DNA of 64,000 nt from Blasia pusilla (Eukaryota; Marchantiophyta; Marchantiopsida; Blasiales). The position numbers were made by a program, and so were the translations under genes. Shown here piece after piece: positions 35,370 through 47,007 of this stretch; the first letter of the stretch is position 1; the number at the start of each line of letters is the position of its first letter. The stretch spans positions 26,660,001 through 26,724,000 of the forward strand of contig CM114271.1 in the NCBI GenBank assembly GCA_050084515.1, read 5' to 3'. The notes under the pieces are model-generated. The model was given only the letters and a program-made list of their open reading frames with translations. It ran no database searches and was not told the DNA's origin.

Positions 35370-37520
35370 TTGTTTGGTTTATTAGAATGTAGAGAGTGGG
35401 ACAATGTCGAAGAGCTAGGCCAAGTCTAAATGATGTCGGGAGACTTATTTCCCAAGATGAAAATTTCTTGCGTAGAGAGAAGGAAGCAATTAGAATCCTT
35501 GGACTTAGGAAGTTAAGGTGTCCATGTAACGAATGTAAGGGAATTAAACTAAGAGAACTACAAACCATGTAAAGAAACCTTATTTTGATTGAGAGATACC
35601 CTCTAAAGAGAATTTGGATTAATCACGATGGGTATGATTTTTCCCATGAGGAATAGGAATTAAATCGAGATGTAGTACAAAATGATATAAATCAAGCTAT
35701 CCTTAACTCAAGAGAACCTAGGGCAAGGAGAGCAATAAGATCATGCATCCATCTAGTCTTCCTCCTCTAGAATTATAACAACACTCTGCTATAATAGTAT
35801 AGATGTCAGGGATAGTCCAATTTATAGTTTTGAAGAAAAGTTAAGTCGTAGGAATTATCCATGCATATTTAAGTTATTTTTACTCGTTGGCAATTTGTGC
35901 CATGCACGGGAGTGAAGGGGCTAATGATGTTACACACAAATGAAGGAACTAATGATGTTTATCCTTGCTACCTGTGGACGGAAAAACATTTTCTTCCTGC
36001 CTAGTTGCCACATGTCAAGCAAAGAGGTGTTTGCAAATAAGAAGGCGCTCTCCAATAATAATATAGATTACTTACTTATAAAACAAAGTTTTAAAAAATT
36101 TTACCATTAGAATAAAGGTAAATTTTAAGATCTGAAAAATCTAGGTGGCTTAGCAAGGTTTAGGTTTAGGTCTCTTGTAGAAATCACACATGTACCACAA
36201 AAGTACTATTAATTTATTAAAAAGGACAATGAGGAAAGAAGAATTTTTTTCACAACACAAATAATCAAAATAGTTTCCGATGAAGTTTAGGCCAAAACAT
36301 TTTTTTTAGGTGTGTAGGAATTCTCACGAAACCCTGTTGAATTCCCAATCAAATTGAGTAGAAACCAGTGTGTGGTCTTTGAGGTGGAGAAGAAAATAAT
36401 TAACATATATATGCATAAGACACATGAATAATCTAGATGGTAGGAAAAAGGAAAACTTATAAAAGTGAAAGGGAAGCACCAAAAACCATTACATTTCTTA
36501 AAGGTTGATAACTCAGGTAGGTTTGAACTACATACAAATCTATTGTTGCCCTAATCAAGGACGGGCTTGGCTATGGGGTGCGAGTAGAAGATGGTTGGGA
36601 AGAGAGAAGTTCTTATTGAGAGTCATGGTCATATGGACTATAAGTGACTCTCTTGGGTTGGATATTATATCCGGTGAAGCAACTAATGGTAAACTTACGT
36701 GTGTGATATGTGGGCCAAAGAAAAGATTCATATTATTCCGAACCATTCCACAAGCAAAAATTTCAAGGAAATTGGAGATACATAGATACAAGATATCCTT
36801 ATAGAAATAGGCATCTTGCATACCAATTTGATCAAAGGGTTGAAAGTCGTTCAACTCCCATGTGTGAATTGAGTGAGGACATTTTGAGGTGGGTAGAGTT
36901 GAATGGTGTATTTGATGAGATACCAAAAGTTTGGCTAAGGAGGGGTGATCAACTTCCAGTAGCCCCATACAAAGTTTATGGTCCAACGACAAAGCATTAT
37001 GCTTGAACTATCTTATTGGAAGGTAAGTCCTGTAATTTGCATTTTTGGGTCTTTTTGTAACTTTTAGAGTGATTGTTAGTTCTTCATATATTATCCTACT
37101 TTGGTATTTTCCCAAGACTTGTTGATTCATTACACTTGATGTCATGTATTGTGAAAATAATGTAGTGGAAAACACCCCAAAAACCATCTCTATCTTGAAT
37201 AATAAGGATTTTTTTCAAGTTAGACCACACCTAGAGGTTCGGGAAATTTGGCGCCATTTATGGCTCCAAGCTCCTCTCAATAGAACATCGGTAAAGCATA
37301 AACCCAAGGAATATTGTGTACTTATCCTTGAAAAGAGATTAAAGTTTTCAACCATAGAGTAGAGATATTAAAAGTCCCAAGTGGTTATGTTGGGGCCTTA
37401 TAGAAACATATACTCCAAAAAAGTTTGGGTGCTCTCAAGTCACATGATATACATGTATTCATGCAACAACTCCTACCATACTGTCTGCATGGTCTAATGA
37501 ATTTTTTTATGAGGATGATC
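35370..37520 (+). mobile_element. Degenerate CACTA (En/Spm, TNP2-type) transposase
   Basis: Read with frame changes, the order of TNP2 landmarks is preserved. The transposase-associated zinc-binding segment RKLRCPCNECKGIKLREL (35,510-35,565) is followed by IWINHDGYDF (35,620). The central TISDSLGLDIISGEATNGKL plus TCVICG lies at 36,635-36,715, and YPYRNRHLAYQFDQ at 36,796-36,836. The SIMLELSYWK segment is near 36,995, followed by GTAAGT, which looks like a preserved intron donor. TLDVMYCENNVVENTPKTI lies at 37,132-37,190, then SHDIHVFMQQLLPYCLHG near 37,440-37,495. Multiple stops and frameshifts make it non-functional. No CACTA terminal repeats were found at either side. Confidence 0.8.
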
Positions 37521-38910
37521 ATAATGATTATGTGAAGGCCATTTAAACGTCTTTGTTGGAGATTAGAGTGTCATTTGACTGCTCAATGTGAATCCCTCGG
37601 CCCTTAAGCATATGCACATCGTGCATTGCAAACAAAAACACCTCTTATGACTCCTTAGGAATTGATATACCTGATGATGCTACTCTCCTCTTCTTAACTT
37701 AGGCTTCATATTTGGCTCATGATTAATTTTCCATTGTGACTATGGTAGGACTCTCCCACATAAGGGTTGGTTTCTAATGTGAAACCTCATTAGTTCCACT
37801 TCTACTCGGAATAAACCTTGCTCGACACCAAGTGTCATGGTTGCCATCTCTTGATGTACCTCCAACACTTCCCAAGAGGTCCAAGGATGTCTCTCCCAAT
37901 CACCTCTCATCTTTAGGTCTCCTCTCGCTTTGCTCCTAGCCACAATCTATACCATCTTGGAAGGCATGGGGATAACTAGTGACTTAAAGATAACATGCCT
38001 CAATTACATCCAATACTACTCAACCACTCCTAGATTGATCATCCATGTCACATAGTTCAAGACTATATCCTAACTAGGTTCATGATGTTCAGACGCCTAT
38101 GTCCAAGATGGTAATGTCGTCATTCCTGTGGGAATCCCCATGACTTGTTCTCACTCATTGCGATTCTCACTCATTCCTTGCCCAACTCTAGATTTGGATT
38201 AACCTTAGCATTTCCAACTAGCAATCATCAAATAAATGGTTCCCTTTTGATGTAAATCCTATACTCTCAATAGTAAGATGTCCTTTGGCAAGGAATTTAG
38301 GTGCCTTGCGTTGCTAATGTTGACAAGATATCATAATTTTTTTTTCTCAACTTGGCCATTTTTCAAAATGAGGCTCATCGAGCCATCTCATAACACTCTA
38401 TATACGAGGAATTCAGCTTGCGAGCTGCGTCTAATAGAATAGCCAAGCCAAATTTGATCCCTCCAAGATTTGTTGACCCTATGGGGGTAACAGCGGCTTC
38501 AAAAGTCCACATTGAAGTGGTGTAACTTGGTCATCCCCATGACTCTTAAAAACCTATATGGTCCATCTCATATGCCCATTAGTCAAGATGAGTCAATACC
38601 CTACGTGTTGCGGCAGGGAACTCCTTCTCCAAGATCTTTCCTCTGATTCAGGATGATATAGAGGAAGGTCGAGACAATCCCCCATATGAAAACCCTTGAT
38701 TTTCCACTCAATTCTGCATAAATCCTTTGGTGCTTCTCTCACCTCCTTGAAAGGACATCGTGGTAGCACTCGTGTATCTCTTTTACAATCAGTCTTATGC
38801 TCACTAGCTCAACTCTCTGGTACTTGGAAAGTAAGTATGCAGTCTTTGAGCTTACACTCTCTTACACTTTGAGATGAGTACAATGCAAAAACATACAAAA
38901 TAGTGCGACA
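37521..38910. other. No confidently recognised gene; possibly retrotransposon-derived
   Basis: Frames on both strands are short and broken. The minus-strand frame 37,943-37,740 is charged and could derive from a retroelement Gag, but no diagnostic motif is present, so I leave it unassigned. Confidence 0.35.
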
Positions 38911-38915
38911 ATAAT

Positions 38916-39011
38916 CTATATTGATAGATCAATATAGAGTATATACTCTAGCCTTGTATGTGGGATATCCAAGTTGACATTGGAAAACTGTCAACTTGGA
39001 TATCCCACATA
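38916..39011. repeat. Cluster of three perfect inverted repeats, one 23 bp long
   Basis: Three perfect palindromes follow each other. CTATATTGAT-AG-ATCAATATAG (38,916-38,937) is first. AGAGTATATACTCT (38,936-38,949) is second. The third is a perfect 23-bp arm at 38,957-38,979 (TATGTGGGATATCCAAGTTG, then ACA), a 9-nt loop and the exact complement at 38,989-39,011. In this decayed neighbourhood a perfect 23-bp stem is unusual. It could be the footprint of a recent inverted duplication, a foldback element end, or a transcribed hairpin. Confidence 0.9.
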
Positions 39012-42000
39012 AGTCTTTGTTCCCTACTCTCATAATCAATAATGATGTGAATATTTCTACCCAATAGAATATTGAAAAGGTTGGTAATAGTTACGGGTTG
39101 CGGTCGGTTCCACATTGGTATTGTTAATGTAGAGGTTGGGAATAGTTTGAGAAAACATGACAGATGCTAAACGCGAGGGCCAACGAAAGTGCACGATCAT
39201 TGTTAGGTCTAGTGGGCGCACTGGGTGTTGACTGTATGATGGTCTAGCTTGGCCGAAAATACACGATGTCAGGGTTGGGACGGCCATCCCTTGAATGCCA
39301 CCTCTTTCCCCTCCTTTTGATTTTAAAATTAGGAAATGATTTTTTTTCCCCATTTGACTTTAATGCCAATTTTTAGTTCTCGCTTAATGGCCCCCCAAAA
39401 TTTGGGGTTCAACTCCCACATAAGAAAATTTGATACTTACTAGCACTCCCCAATTTTTTTCACTCAACTATCCTCTGAATAAGGGAGTTTTCACTCAACA
39501 ACCTCCCAAATGATTATTACCCACAAAGAGTGTAAATTCTTATATCAAACAATAAGGATGGCACTTGTTTTACACTCAAAAGTCAAAATAACGTATTGTT
39601 TGAATGATTTCATGCGTGGCTTTGTGATTTACAACTTGAATATTTTTGGAAAATTGGAAAAAAAAATCTTTGGAGAAAGGACATTGAGTTTGGTGAAGTT
39701 CATGTTAGTTCTACTTTTTATTGGAGGACACCTTTCCAATCTATAACACAATTTTCAATCCCTAGTATCTTTGATTGTTTGTAAAGTGAGAGGTTGTAGA
39801 ATAAATTTAAGATCATGAAAAGTTTCCAACCACTCACTTTCAAGTTGAGCCTTGTTCAAGGTTTGTTGTATATCTACCATCTAAGACAACCTTATAAGGC
39901 TACAAGTGTTACTTCGCAGTGAGTTCAATGGCCCATTTGCTATGACCTAATTTTCAAAGTACATTTACGACTCAAAGTTTAAAATTCTCACTATTCATAT
40001 AGTTGTATCAACAAAATAGATAATATCAAAGAAAATTGTGCAAAGTTTTCCACAAAAGTATATTTGAAATCGATGGATTTTCTTATCTTATTTTATCCAT
40101 TGGTTGCCTTCATTATGCAAAGTGATATCTCATTTTTAAGTGCCAACATATCAAGCCGGATAAAATATTATGTTTAAAAAAACAACATTTTAAAGTAAAA
40201 CCATGCATATCTTAAGATGTTCTAGAAAGAAATAATGAGAACTCCTGGAAATTTCAAATTTTAATTTAGAAGTTTACATCCCTAAATTGTTGAAGATTTC
40301 CAAGTTTCTAAGTAGATGATGTGGTGATTGAGGTAGAATCAACATTATGTTCTCCTTGATAAGTTTGAGTGTAGAACCAAATTTGGATGAAGTCTCCATG
40401 ACCCTATCGGATCTATTAGGAAAATAATGCATCATTTGAGATTTAATCATATATTGGCCTCACTACAAGTAAATTCATTTTTTATATGTACAATATGAGC
40501 AAACAACTGAGTTACGTGAGGAGTCTCCTCGCGGTGACAAGTTTCCTTTGAGGCAATGTATGGAAGTGATATGTGTCTATTTACAAAAAAAAAGAATAAA
40601 AGGTAGTGAGGGGTAAGTTGAGTTAAGGTAAGAGAGGGAGTAAAAGGAGGGGAGGGAGGATCTTTACAGTTTAAATTTGAGGCCTTTAACGAGTATAGGT
40701 TAAATTTATTCATTTTTTCAATTTCTTCCTCTTTCTAATGAATTCATTTTTCATTCTAAAAAAATTGGGGGATTAGATTTAAATAAATAATCTGGATTAA
40801 TTATTCCTAAAATTTAATAAGCTTAAAATTTAAAAGGAAAAAATTCGACCATTATTAGGGTAAGATAATTTTATTTGAAAAAAAATAGGACATAGAAAAA
40901 AGATTGAAAAATTCAAGAAGGGGTACCAAATGATGTTTCCATGACTTATCATAAATTCTTACAATTTTTCAATGGTCTTAATTTTCAATTTTCCAAAAAC
41001 TGTTTTATTTCTTTCCACAAATTTTTAAAAAAAAAGTATCTATACTATAATGTGAGGAGAGGGAGGTAACTTCTTTTGGTAACTTTTTTTCCCAAAAAAT
41101 GAAGCCCCTCTAAAAATAATCGTTTCAAATGTACCCTTGTGAGAAAGAGTTAAAAACTCTCCACGACCTTACATTTGCAAGAGATTTTATTTCTCTAGCT
41201 TGTATTTGAAACTTTATTATATTTGAAGGAGAATTTTTTTGATCAGATCCTTTTGAACCAACTAGCCGTGGTAAGACACTTGTTAGTTCACTAGCTTTAG
41301 AGGTGTAAATAAAAGATTTTCTCTTTCTAAGTTGGAGCAGACTTGTCAAAGGAACCCAAGAAGAAGAGGCATCGTCAGATTGAAGGTGGTCAAAGCGTTA
41401 TCAACATAAGATTCCGTATAGAAATTGAGACGAAGGGTATTTCAAGGCAAATCTAAAATGTATGCCCATCTCTGTTGCGGTCCTTGGTTGCAACTCTTGC
41501 AGTCGATTGTTGGTACGGGGCTCTTGGGATTTTCCGCAAGGACACGCTTTTTGTCATTATCCATGATCTCTGGCTTTGGATTCCCGGGGCCCGGACCATC
41601 CCACAATTCATTATCTTACAATGAATTTTCGAATTGAAACATGGATATTGTTTTGAGAGATTGAAGAGAAGAGCGTAGTGCAATTTCATGTAGATTGGAA
41701 AAATGCTCCCTTTGGCTCAAAAATTACTCTTCCCTTGCCGTTGCCTTTGGGACCCCGACTTTTGCTCTCAACCTCTGAATGTACACAAGAAAAAGGGCGA
41801 CACACACTCTCTTGTCTAGACACACTACTAGCGAGAAGAACAACAAAGTAGAAATAGAATTCGAGATTCTGCATCTCCCGATGAATGAATGAGTGACACA
41901 CGTTTCAAGATTCTACATCTCACGTTGAATGACTAAGTGAGTACGTGTTGCTATTCTCAGATGAGATCTCATCGAAGTCAGACTTTGGGAAAGCAGTCAT

Positions 42001-42060
42001 AATCGCAATCATCTACCAAGATTTGGTTCACCCTTCATTTTTGAAACATCCTCTTAGCGA
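39012..42060. other. No recognised gene; AT-rich
   Basis: The frames found are short and show no domain. Long A and T runs are frequent from 40.5 to 41.1 kb. The stretch ends where the transporter pseudogene is truncated. Confidence 0.4.
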
Positions 42061-42061
42061 C

Positions 42062-43203
42062 AGAATTTCAGACTCCGGAGTTACAAATCGAATTTACCAA
42101 ATTTTCAAGAGGTAGTAGCGGGAATCCATTGAGGCAAGGTCGGACATTGGAGAAGTTAAGGATTATGAGAGCAACCGCTGCACTTACGGCACTCCATGAA
42201 AGATCTAATCCGATCAAGAGGGCTACCAAGAAACCTGCGGTGATTGTAAACACGGAAGCCTTACACAACCTCGACCTCAAAATTCAACGATTTACTCCTC
42301 CCAGTCTTCCAATCCCATCAATGGATTGCCTCAGAGAACCACTAGCCATTTTGTTTGGAGATGGACCAAATGATGCTACATTTGCTTCATGCGATGGAAC
42401 CTCCGGCTGTCCAGATGATACATCTCCATTCGGCACCACTGATGCTTCGATGGAATGTTGCTCGAATCGATCGGGACGAGGTAAAATGGTTGCACGGATT
42501 GTGGAGAGTACCTTGATTTTGACAACACTATTGATACTAGCAAGAGGATATTCATGTTCTGCGTGACCATCTCCGACGTCTGAATCCGTCGACAAACGCT
42601 TCAAATAGAACAACAAAAATAAGACCATGTTCGCCATGGTTCCCACCACAATCTATGGAACGACTCTTGCTATAAACTTCCCGAAGCTAATTCCACTTTC
42701 AGCTGCAATCATAAGATTTTGAGGGTTTCCAATGGGGGTTTCCGCAAATCCTATGTTGGCGCTAATAGGCAAGGCCATGAGGAAAGGCAATGGTGGGATT
42801 GGAGCTTCTTCTTGTAGCAAAGCCTTAGTACAAACTCTGTGAGAACCTCACAAGTGGAATCGTTGGTGAAAAAAGCACTAGATAAGGATGAAAGTATACA
42901 CTCGACACAAAACATTCTTGCCCTCTCTACTTTTCCACGACAAGATAGATCCCAAGTACTTGTATATGTCAGCTCGTTCCAAGTACACACTCAACACCAT
43001 CGTGCCAAAAAGAAGGGTAAGAATAGGAAGATCTATCGCTTGAAATGCAGCTTTTGGAGGAATGACTTGGAAAATCACCATAAGGACAACGCCTAGAAGA
43101 GATCCCGCAGTTTTGCCGATGGGAAGACGTGTCACTGATGGAAACATTGTTAGAATCCACCAGAGGATGAAAGCTACGCATCCTAGAGCCACCTTTCATG
43201 GGT
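42062..43203 (-). pseudogene. Lsi2-like (ArsB/NhaD-type) transporter pseudogene, 3'-truncated
   Basis: On the minus strand, 43,192-42,880 reads ALGCVAFILWWILTMFPSVT, RLPIGKTAGSLLGVVLMVIF, AIDLPILTLLFGTMVLSVYL and ERADIYKYLG. This is the N-terminus of plant Lsi2-type silicon/arsenite efflux transporters of the plasma membrane. A frame change leads to CILSSLSSAFFTNDSTCEVL (about 42,930-42,865). Another leads to ANIGFAETPIGNPQNLMIAA and ESGISFGKF (about 42,765-42,680), followed by an in-frame stop. A hydrophilic loop (42,649-42,284) and a further frame (42,280-42,068, FTITAGFLVALLIGLDLSW) complete what remains, after which similarity ends. At the start the ATG (ATGAAAGGTGGC) is one base out of frame with the body. 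At least four lesions plus the missing C-terminal half make it a pseudogene. No introns are apparent, so it may be a retrocopy. Confidence 0.85.
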
Positions 43204-44700
43204 CCGCCCACATAGTCATGATGATTGCAAGCCTAGTGGCTCACAGCTGATGGATTTATAGGGTTGACTAATAAGAGGCTACGGAGTTCAATTATGAATT
43301 TTAACTGTTGCATCGTGACAATTGTGAATTGGGAGCATCGAGGTTGAAAGAGAACAATCAACATGGAGCTAGCAATGACGAGTGATTGAGGAATAAGTGC
43401 TAGAAAATAGACGTTGAAGCAGTGCTCGGGTGGCTCCTTTACACATATTGGAAAATTACCGACATTCAATCATCTCGGTTCAACAATTTTCAAATCCCCG
43501 TTGAAAATTTCATAGTTTTAAAATTTGCCCAAACTTTCAGACTCGCCGTTGTTGGTTCAACCGCAAGTCTATGTCTTTCCGAGAACGTAGAACGAGGATG
43601 GGGAGTGGTAAGATGGAGAAGTGAGTGGTAAGGGGATGGGGCTCTCCTCGTGTCTATAGTTCATCCTCTTATATTCATAATTTAGGATTTTTTATCAACT
43701 CAACTTGGTAGTTCTTTTTAAAGAATTTGCAATAGCTTTACTTTCTAAACTTGGTTGAATTATTAATTATATTATATTTATGTTTGATATTGAAAATTTG
43801 ATTATCATGTTTTCATTGCATCCAATCATATTGCATCTACGAAGTGAGCCTGATTGGTGTAATATCAACTCTCTCATCGAGATGCAAGAGGCCTTTAATT
43901 GCAAAAAAAAATAGTAGAGACTGGGAGTCTTGAATGTATACTAGAGAGAGAGAGATGAGGAGCTCAAATTTTCTTTAACTTGCTTGCAAAGAAAATGAAA
44001 ATTATTTCATGTGGTGCCTACTTTGTCAACTCCTTCAAATGTTTTCAATGAGGCTGAGGAGGTTAGGGAGGTTGGAAGAGGCCAAGAAGTTTTGGATACT
44101 CTCTATAGTGATGAAAGACGCTCCATAGATTTAAGCCCGGGTCTTGAAGAACATGACAATGTAGATTACTCTTCCACTTCCCTTTATGATTCCTAGGGAT
44201 GGTATGTCGGTGATAAGTTTGATAGGGAATATAGGCATATCGATTACATGGATATCGATAATAGTGGTGATAGTAATGAGATTGGAGATTTGATGTTTGA
44301 TATTCTTTCTCCTAATCATCATGACTAAAAATTCCCCATTTTTTTTTTTGTCTATTGAAAAAATTCTAATTCATCTGACCAAAAATTGGACATATTTTCT
44401 TATATTAAAATAAAATATGTAAAATTTTCATGGTAAAATTTGATGCCCGTGCATTCTTACCGGTTTTCATTATTTTAAACTTACATTTAGAAAACGTGCA
44501 TCTTACTTTACTATCTAGTCAATAGGAACATGCCAAAATGAATGAAATGAATTCATTACAAAAACAAAAGTTGCACATTGAAATCTTACAAGTGGAAGAT
44601 TTTAATGTCCACATTACTCGCTCCATTTTACCAAGAGTCCAATCGGCCCTTTCTTTTCCATTTACAAATAGTGTCACTTAATATAAGAAATAAAAGAGAA
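43204..44700. other. No recognised gene
   Basis: AT-rich DNA with short frames (for example 44,011-44,196 plus, acidic, unassigned). It ends at a sharp composition change at about 44,707. Confidence 0.4.
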
Positions 44701-44706
44701 TACTCC

Positions 44707-47007
44707 CTCTAAACCGTACAATGGCGCACAGTGTCGAACAGTCGAAGTTTGTTATGCAAAGGCCTGCCCGTGCGCGGGGATCGCTTAAGTCGAGGTTTGT
44801 CCTCAAGCGGTCCGCGTAACTATTCATACGGGAAATGGCGTGGTGTGTCCCGCACATGTCTACAACGGGAGCGTTTAAGTCGAAGTTTGTCCCGTGTGCG
44901 TCGTAGTTGCGAAGTTGCGGGGAGACGAGAGCGCAGCGCCGCTGACAGCATGACGCGATTGACAGGTGGGCATGGCGTATGTCATATTCGTGACGAACGG
45001 CGGAAACGACCAGCGAGTATCCTCAGGACTAATAGGGCGTCTCAGAAATGTGTTTGTGGCTCGGACGTACGAAGCCATAACTCTGCTGGGGTGTAATAAA
45101 AAAAAAATATATATATACAGAAAAAGGATGGGAATCCCATCATGATACAAAAGAGGGGGCATGAGATCCAAAAAATAGATCTCAAGAGGCCCGAACCAGC
45201 CTTTCTTCTTAACGATCAAAAACAACGAAGCCAATATCAGCAACACTTAGAAAACTATGATTACTACTAAACGGGCCTCTAGCATTGGGGTCTCCAATCG
45301 CCTGAGCCCGCCGCATAAGCCCATTTGCTCGGGTGCGGGTCACCATCGTCGAAAGTGGACGCTCACCTCCTACGGCCGGACGTCCTAAACATATTCATAA
45401 GTCGGAGGTCTTCAAACCTACGGAATCTCTCAATATAAACGTTCCAGGGACATAAACGAAACCGTCTCTGTTTTATGGTCAAGAGCTCGAAGGACGTCTA
45501 AAATTCTACGGCCTCCAAGTGAAGCGCCCTAATGGACACTTGCGCCGATTGCATCCACGGTCCACTGGACTCTGGAACGAATTTCTTCTTCCGGGTCGAT
45601 GGGGGCTCGGACGTGTCCGCCACTAGCGAGCGCTTCGGATCTTGCCCAGGGCGGCGGCAGCGGCAGTGCCCGCGTAGTTTTCCCGAGAGAACCGGTACAT
45701 TCCAGTTCCGCTCAAAACGGAACGGTAAATTCTAAAAGTTTCCTCATGCCGGTCGGCTACTCTGTCAGAGACGAGGACAAAAGAAAGCCTGTTTACGCCG
45801 TCGGGTTTTGGCCGGTGCTGGGAAAAACTGAATCCTTATAAGTTTAATATTATTCCGGCTATGTCGACATGTAACCCCGGTTCTCCCCGGGGAATCGCCT
45901 CTCCCCTCTCCCGATGTTGGGCGTTCGCGTGAGCGTAACGACTGCTTCAGACCCCCCGGAGTCCGGACTGCCAGAGTGATTCGAGGAGGTCGCTGACCGA
46001 GTCGGTTGGACGGACCTACAGGAGGGAAGGAAACTACTGAACCGGCCCCCGTCCATCTAAAGCCGATCGGAATCCGAAGGCGGGGCTCGCGCGGCCCTAC
46101 GATTCGCAGTGATTATTAACCGTCGGCCCGGAATCCAGGACGGGCCTGGGTGAGGTCGGATGAAACCATCGCCTTTTTAGACACGATGTGGAGTCCGTTG
46201 TTACTTGAATTCAATGCCCTGTTCTTAGTTTTCTAAAGCAGATGAGTGATCCTGGGTGACCTGCGGGAATCATGGTGAAGAGCAGTGGAACACGCCGTGG
46301 GGAGACTTTAGAGTTCAGATTCGGGTCCGCTTGAAGTCGAGCAGACTCTCCCTCCCTTTTGGGGGAGAGTCTCTGCTGTTGGTGAGTTTCGTCGTTAAGG
46401 GGGGAATGCCCCTTCTTCCTTTTCTGGTCCTGTTGTGGCCTTCAGGTTTTGACTCTTTGAGTCCCCCTCTTTTGTACTTCCGATGGGTTTTCCATCACTC
46501 GTTTTTATCGAAGTGCATCTTTGTTCCTTTGGGGGGTCTGGACTCTGGAGACGAGAATCCGTGAAGCGCTTGTCGCGTAGTGGGGCAGGACAGGCGGTGT
46601 GACCGAATCCGACGGTCGTTCATTAAGGTCAGTGATCCTCGCACTCCAGACGGGAAGTTGGAAACGACCTGCGGCCATGAGCCATAACGGATCGGTCATA
46701 AATGCAGCGGGTAATTCTCATGTATGACCCATTTGGGGACCGCTTGAAAAACGGCGAAAGGCGATCCGGTCCCTTAATGTGACAGATTCTTGAAACTGCA
46801 AGAAATGCGTCGAGGCCACGATGCAATATTCCTGTTCCGCAGTTTGGCCCGGAATGCTAGAAAGTGCACCGGAAACATGAGATACAGAGGATGCCACGAA
46901 ATTAACAGCAATCAGGCGCGTGTAGTCACTCGGCACGAGAACACAGACGTGGTGAAATGGACTTTGTCATCATCGACGAGCACAACAAATAATTCCGTGG
47001 ACAAAAT
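44707..47007. other. GC-rich island, left part; 3' flank of the rhomboid gene plus dispersed repeats
   Basis: No further gene is recognised. The 12-mer GTCGARGTTTGT occurs three times (44,741, 44,789, 44,879). Positions 45,221-45,333 are repeated at 63,810-63,920, and 45,677-45,840 are related in inverted orientation to about 63,411-63,270. The part next to 47,008 is presumably the 3' UTR of the minus-strand rhomboid gene. Overlapping frames such as 44,731-45,096 and 46,256-46,564 show no domains. Confidence 0.5.
45221..45333 (+). repeat. Dispersed repeat, copy 1 (partner at 63,810-63,920)
   Basis: Shared landmarks with the partner copy are AACAAC..AATATC, AACTATG/AATTATG, GGGCYTCTAGCATTGGNGTC, CCAATCGCC, GAGCC, CCGC and AAGCCCATTTGCT. 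The part GCATTGG-n5-CCAATCGC is itself an imperfect palindrome. It is probably the end of a short non-autonomous transposon, but no element boundaries could be set. Confidence 0.75.

Noticed and set aside
36555-36992. 145-codon minus-strand frame across the CACTA relic
   Set aside because: The plus strand carries the transposase landmarks; the minus frame is its shadow.
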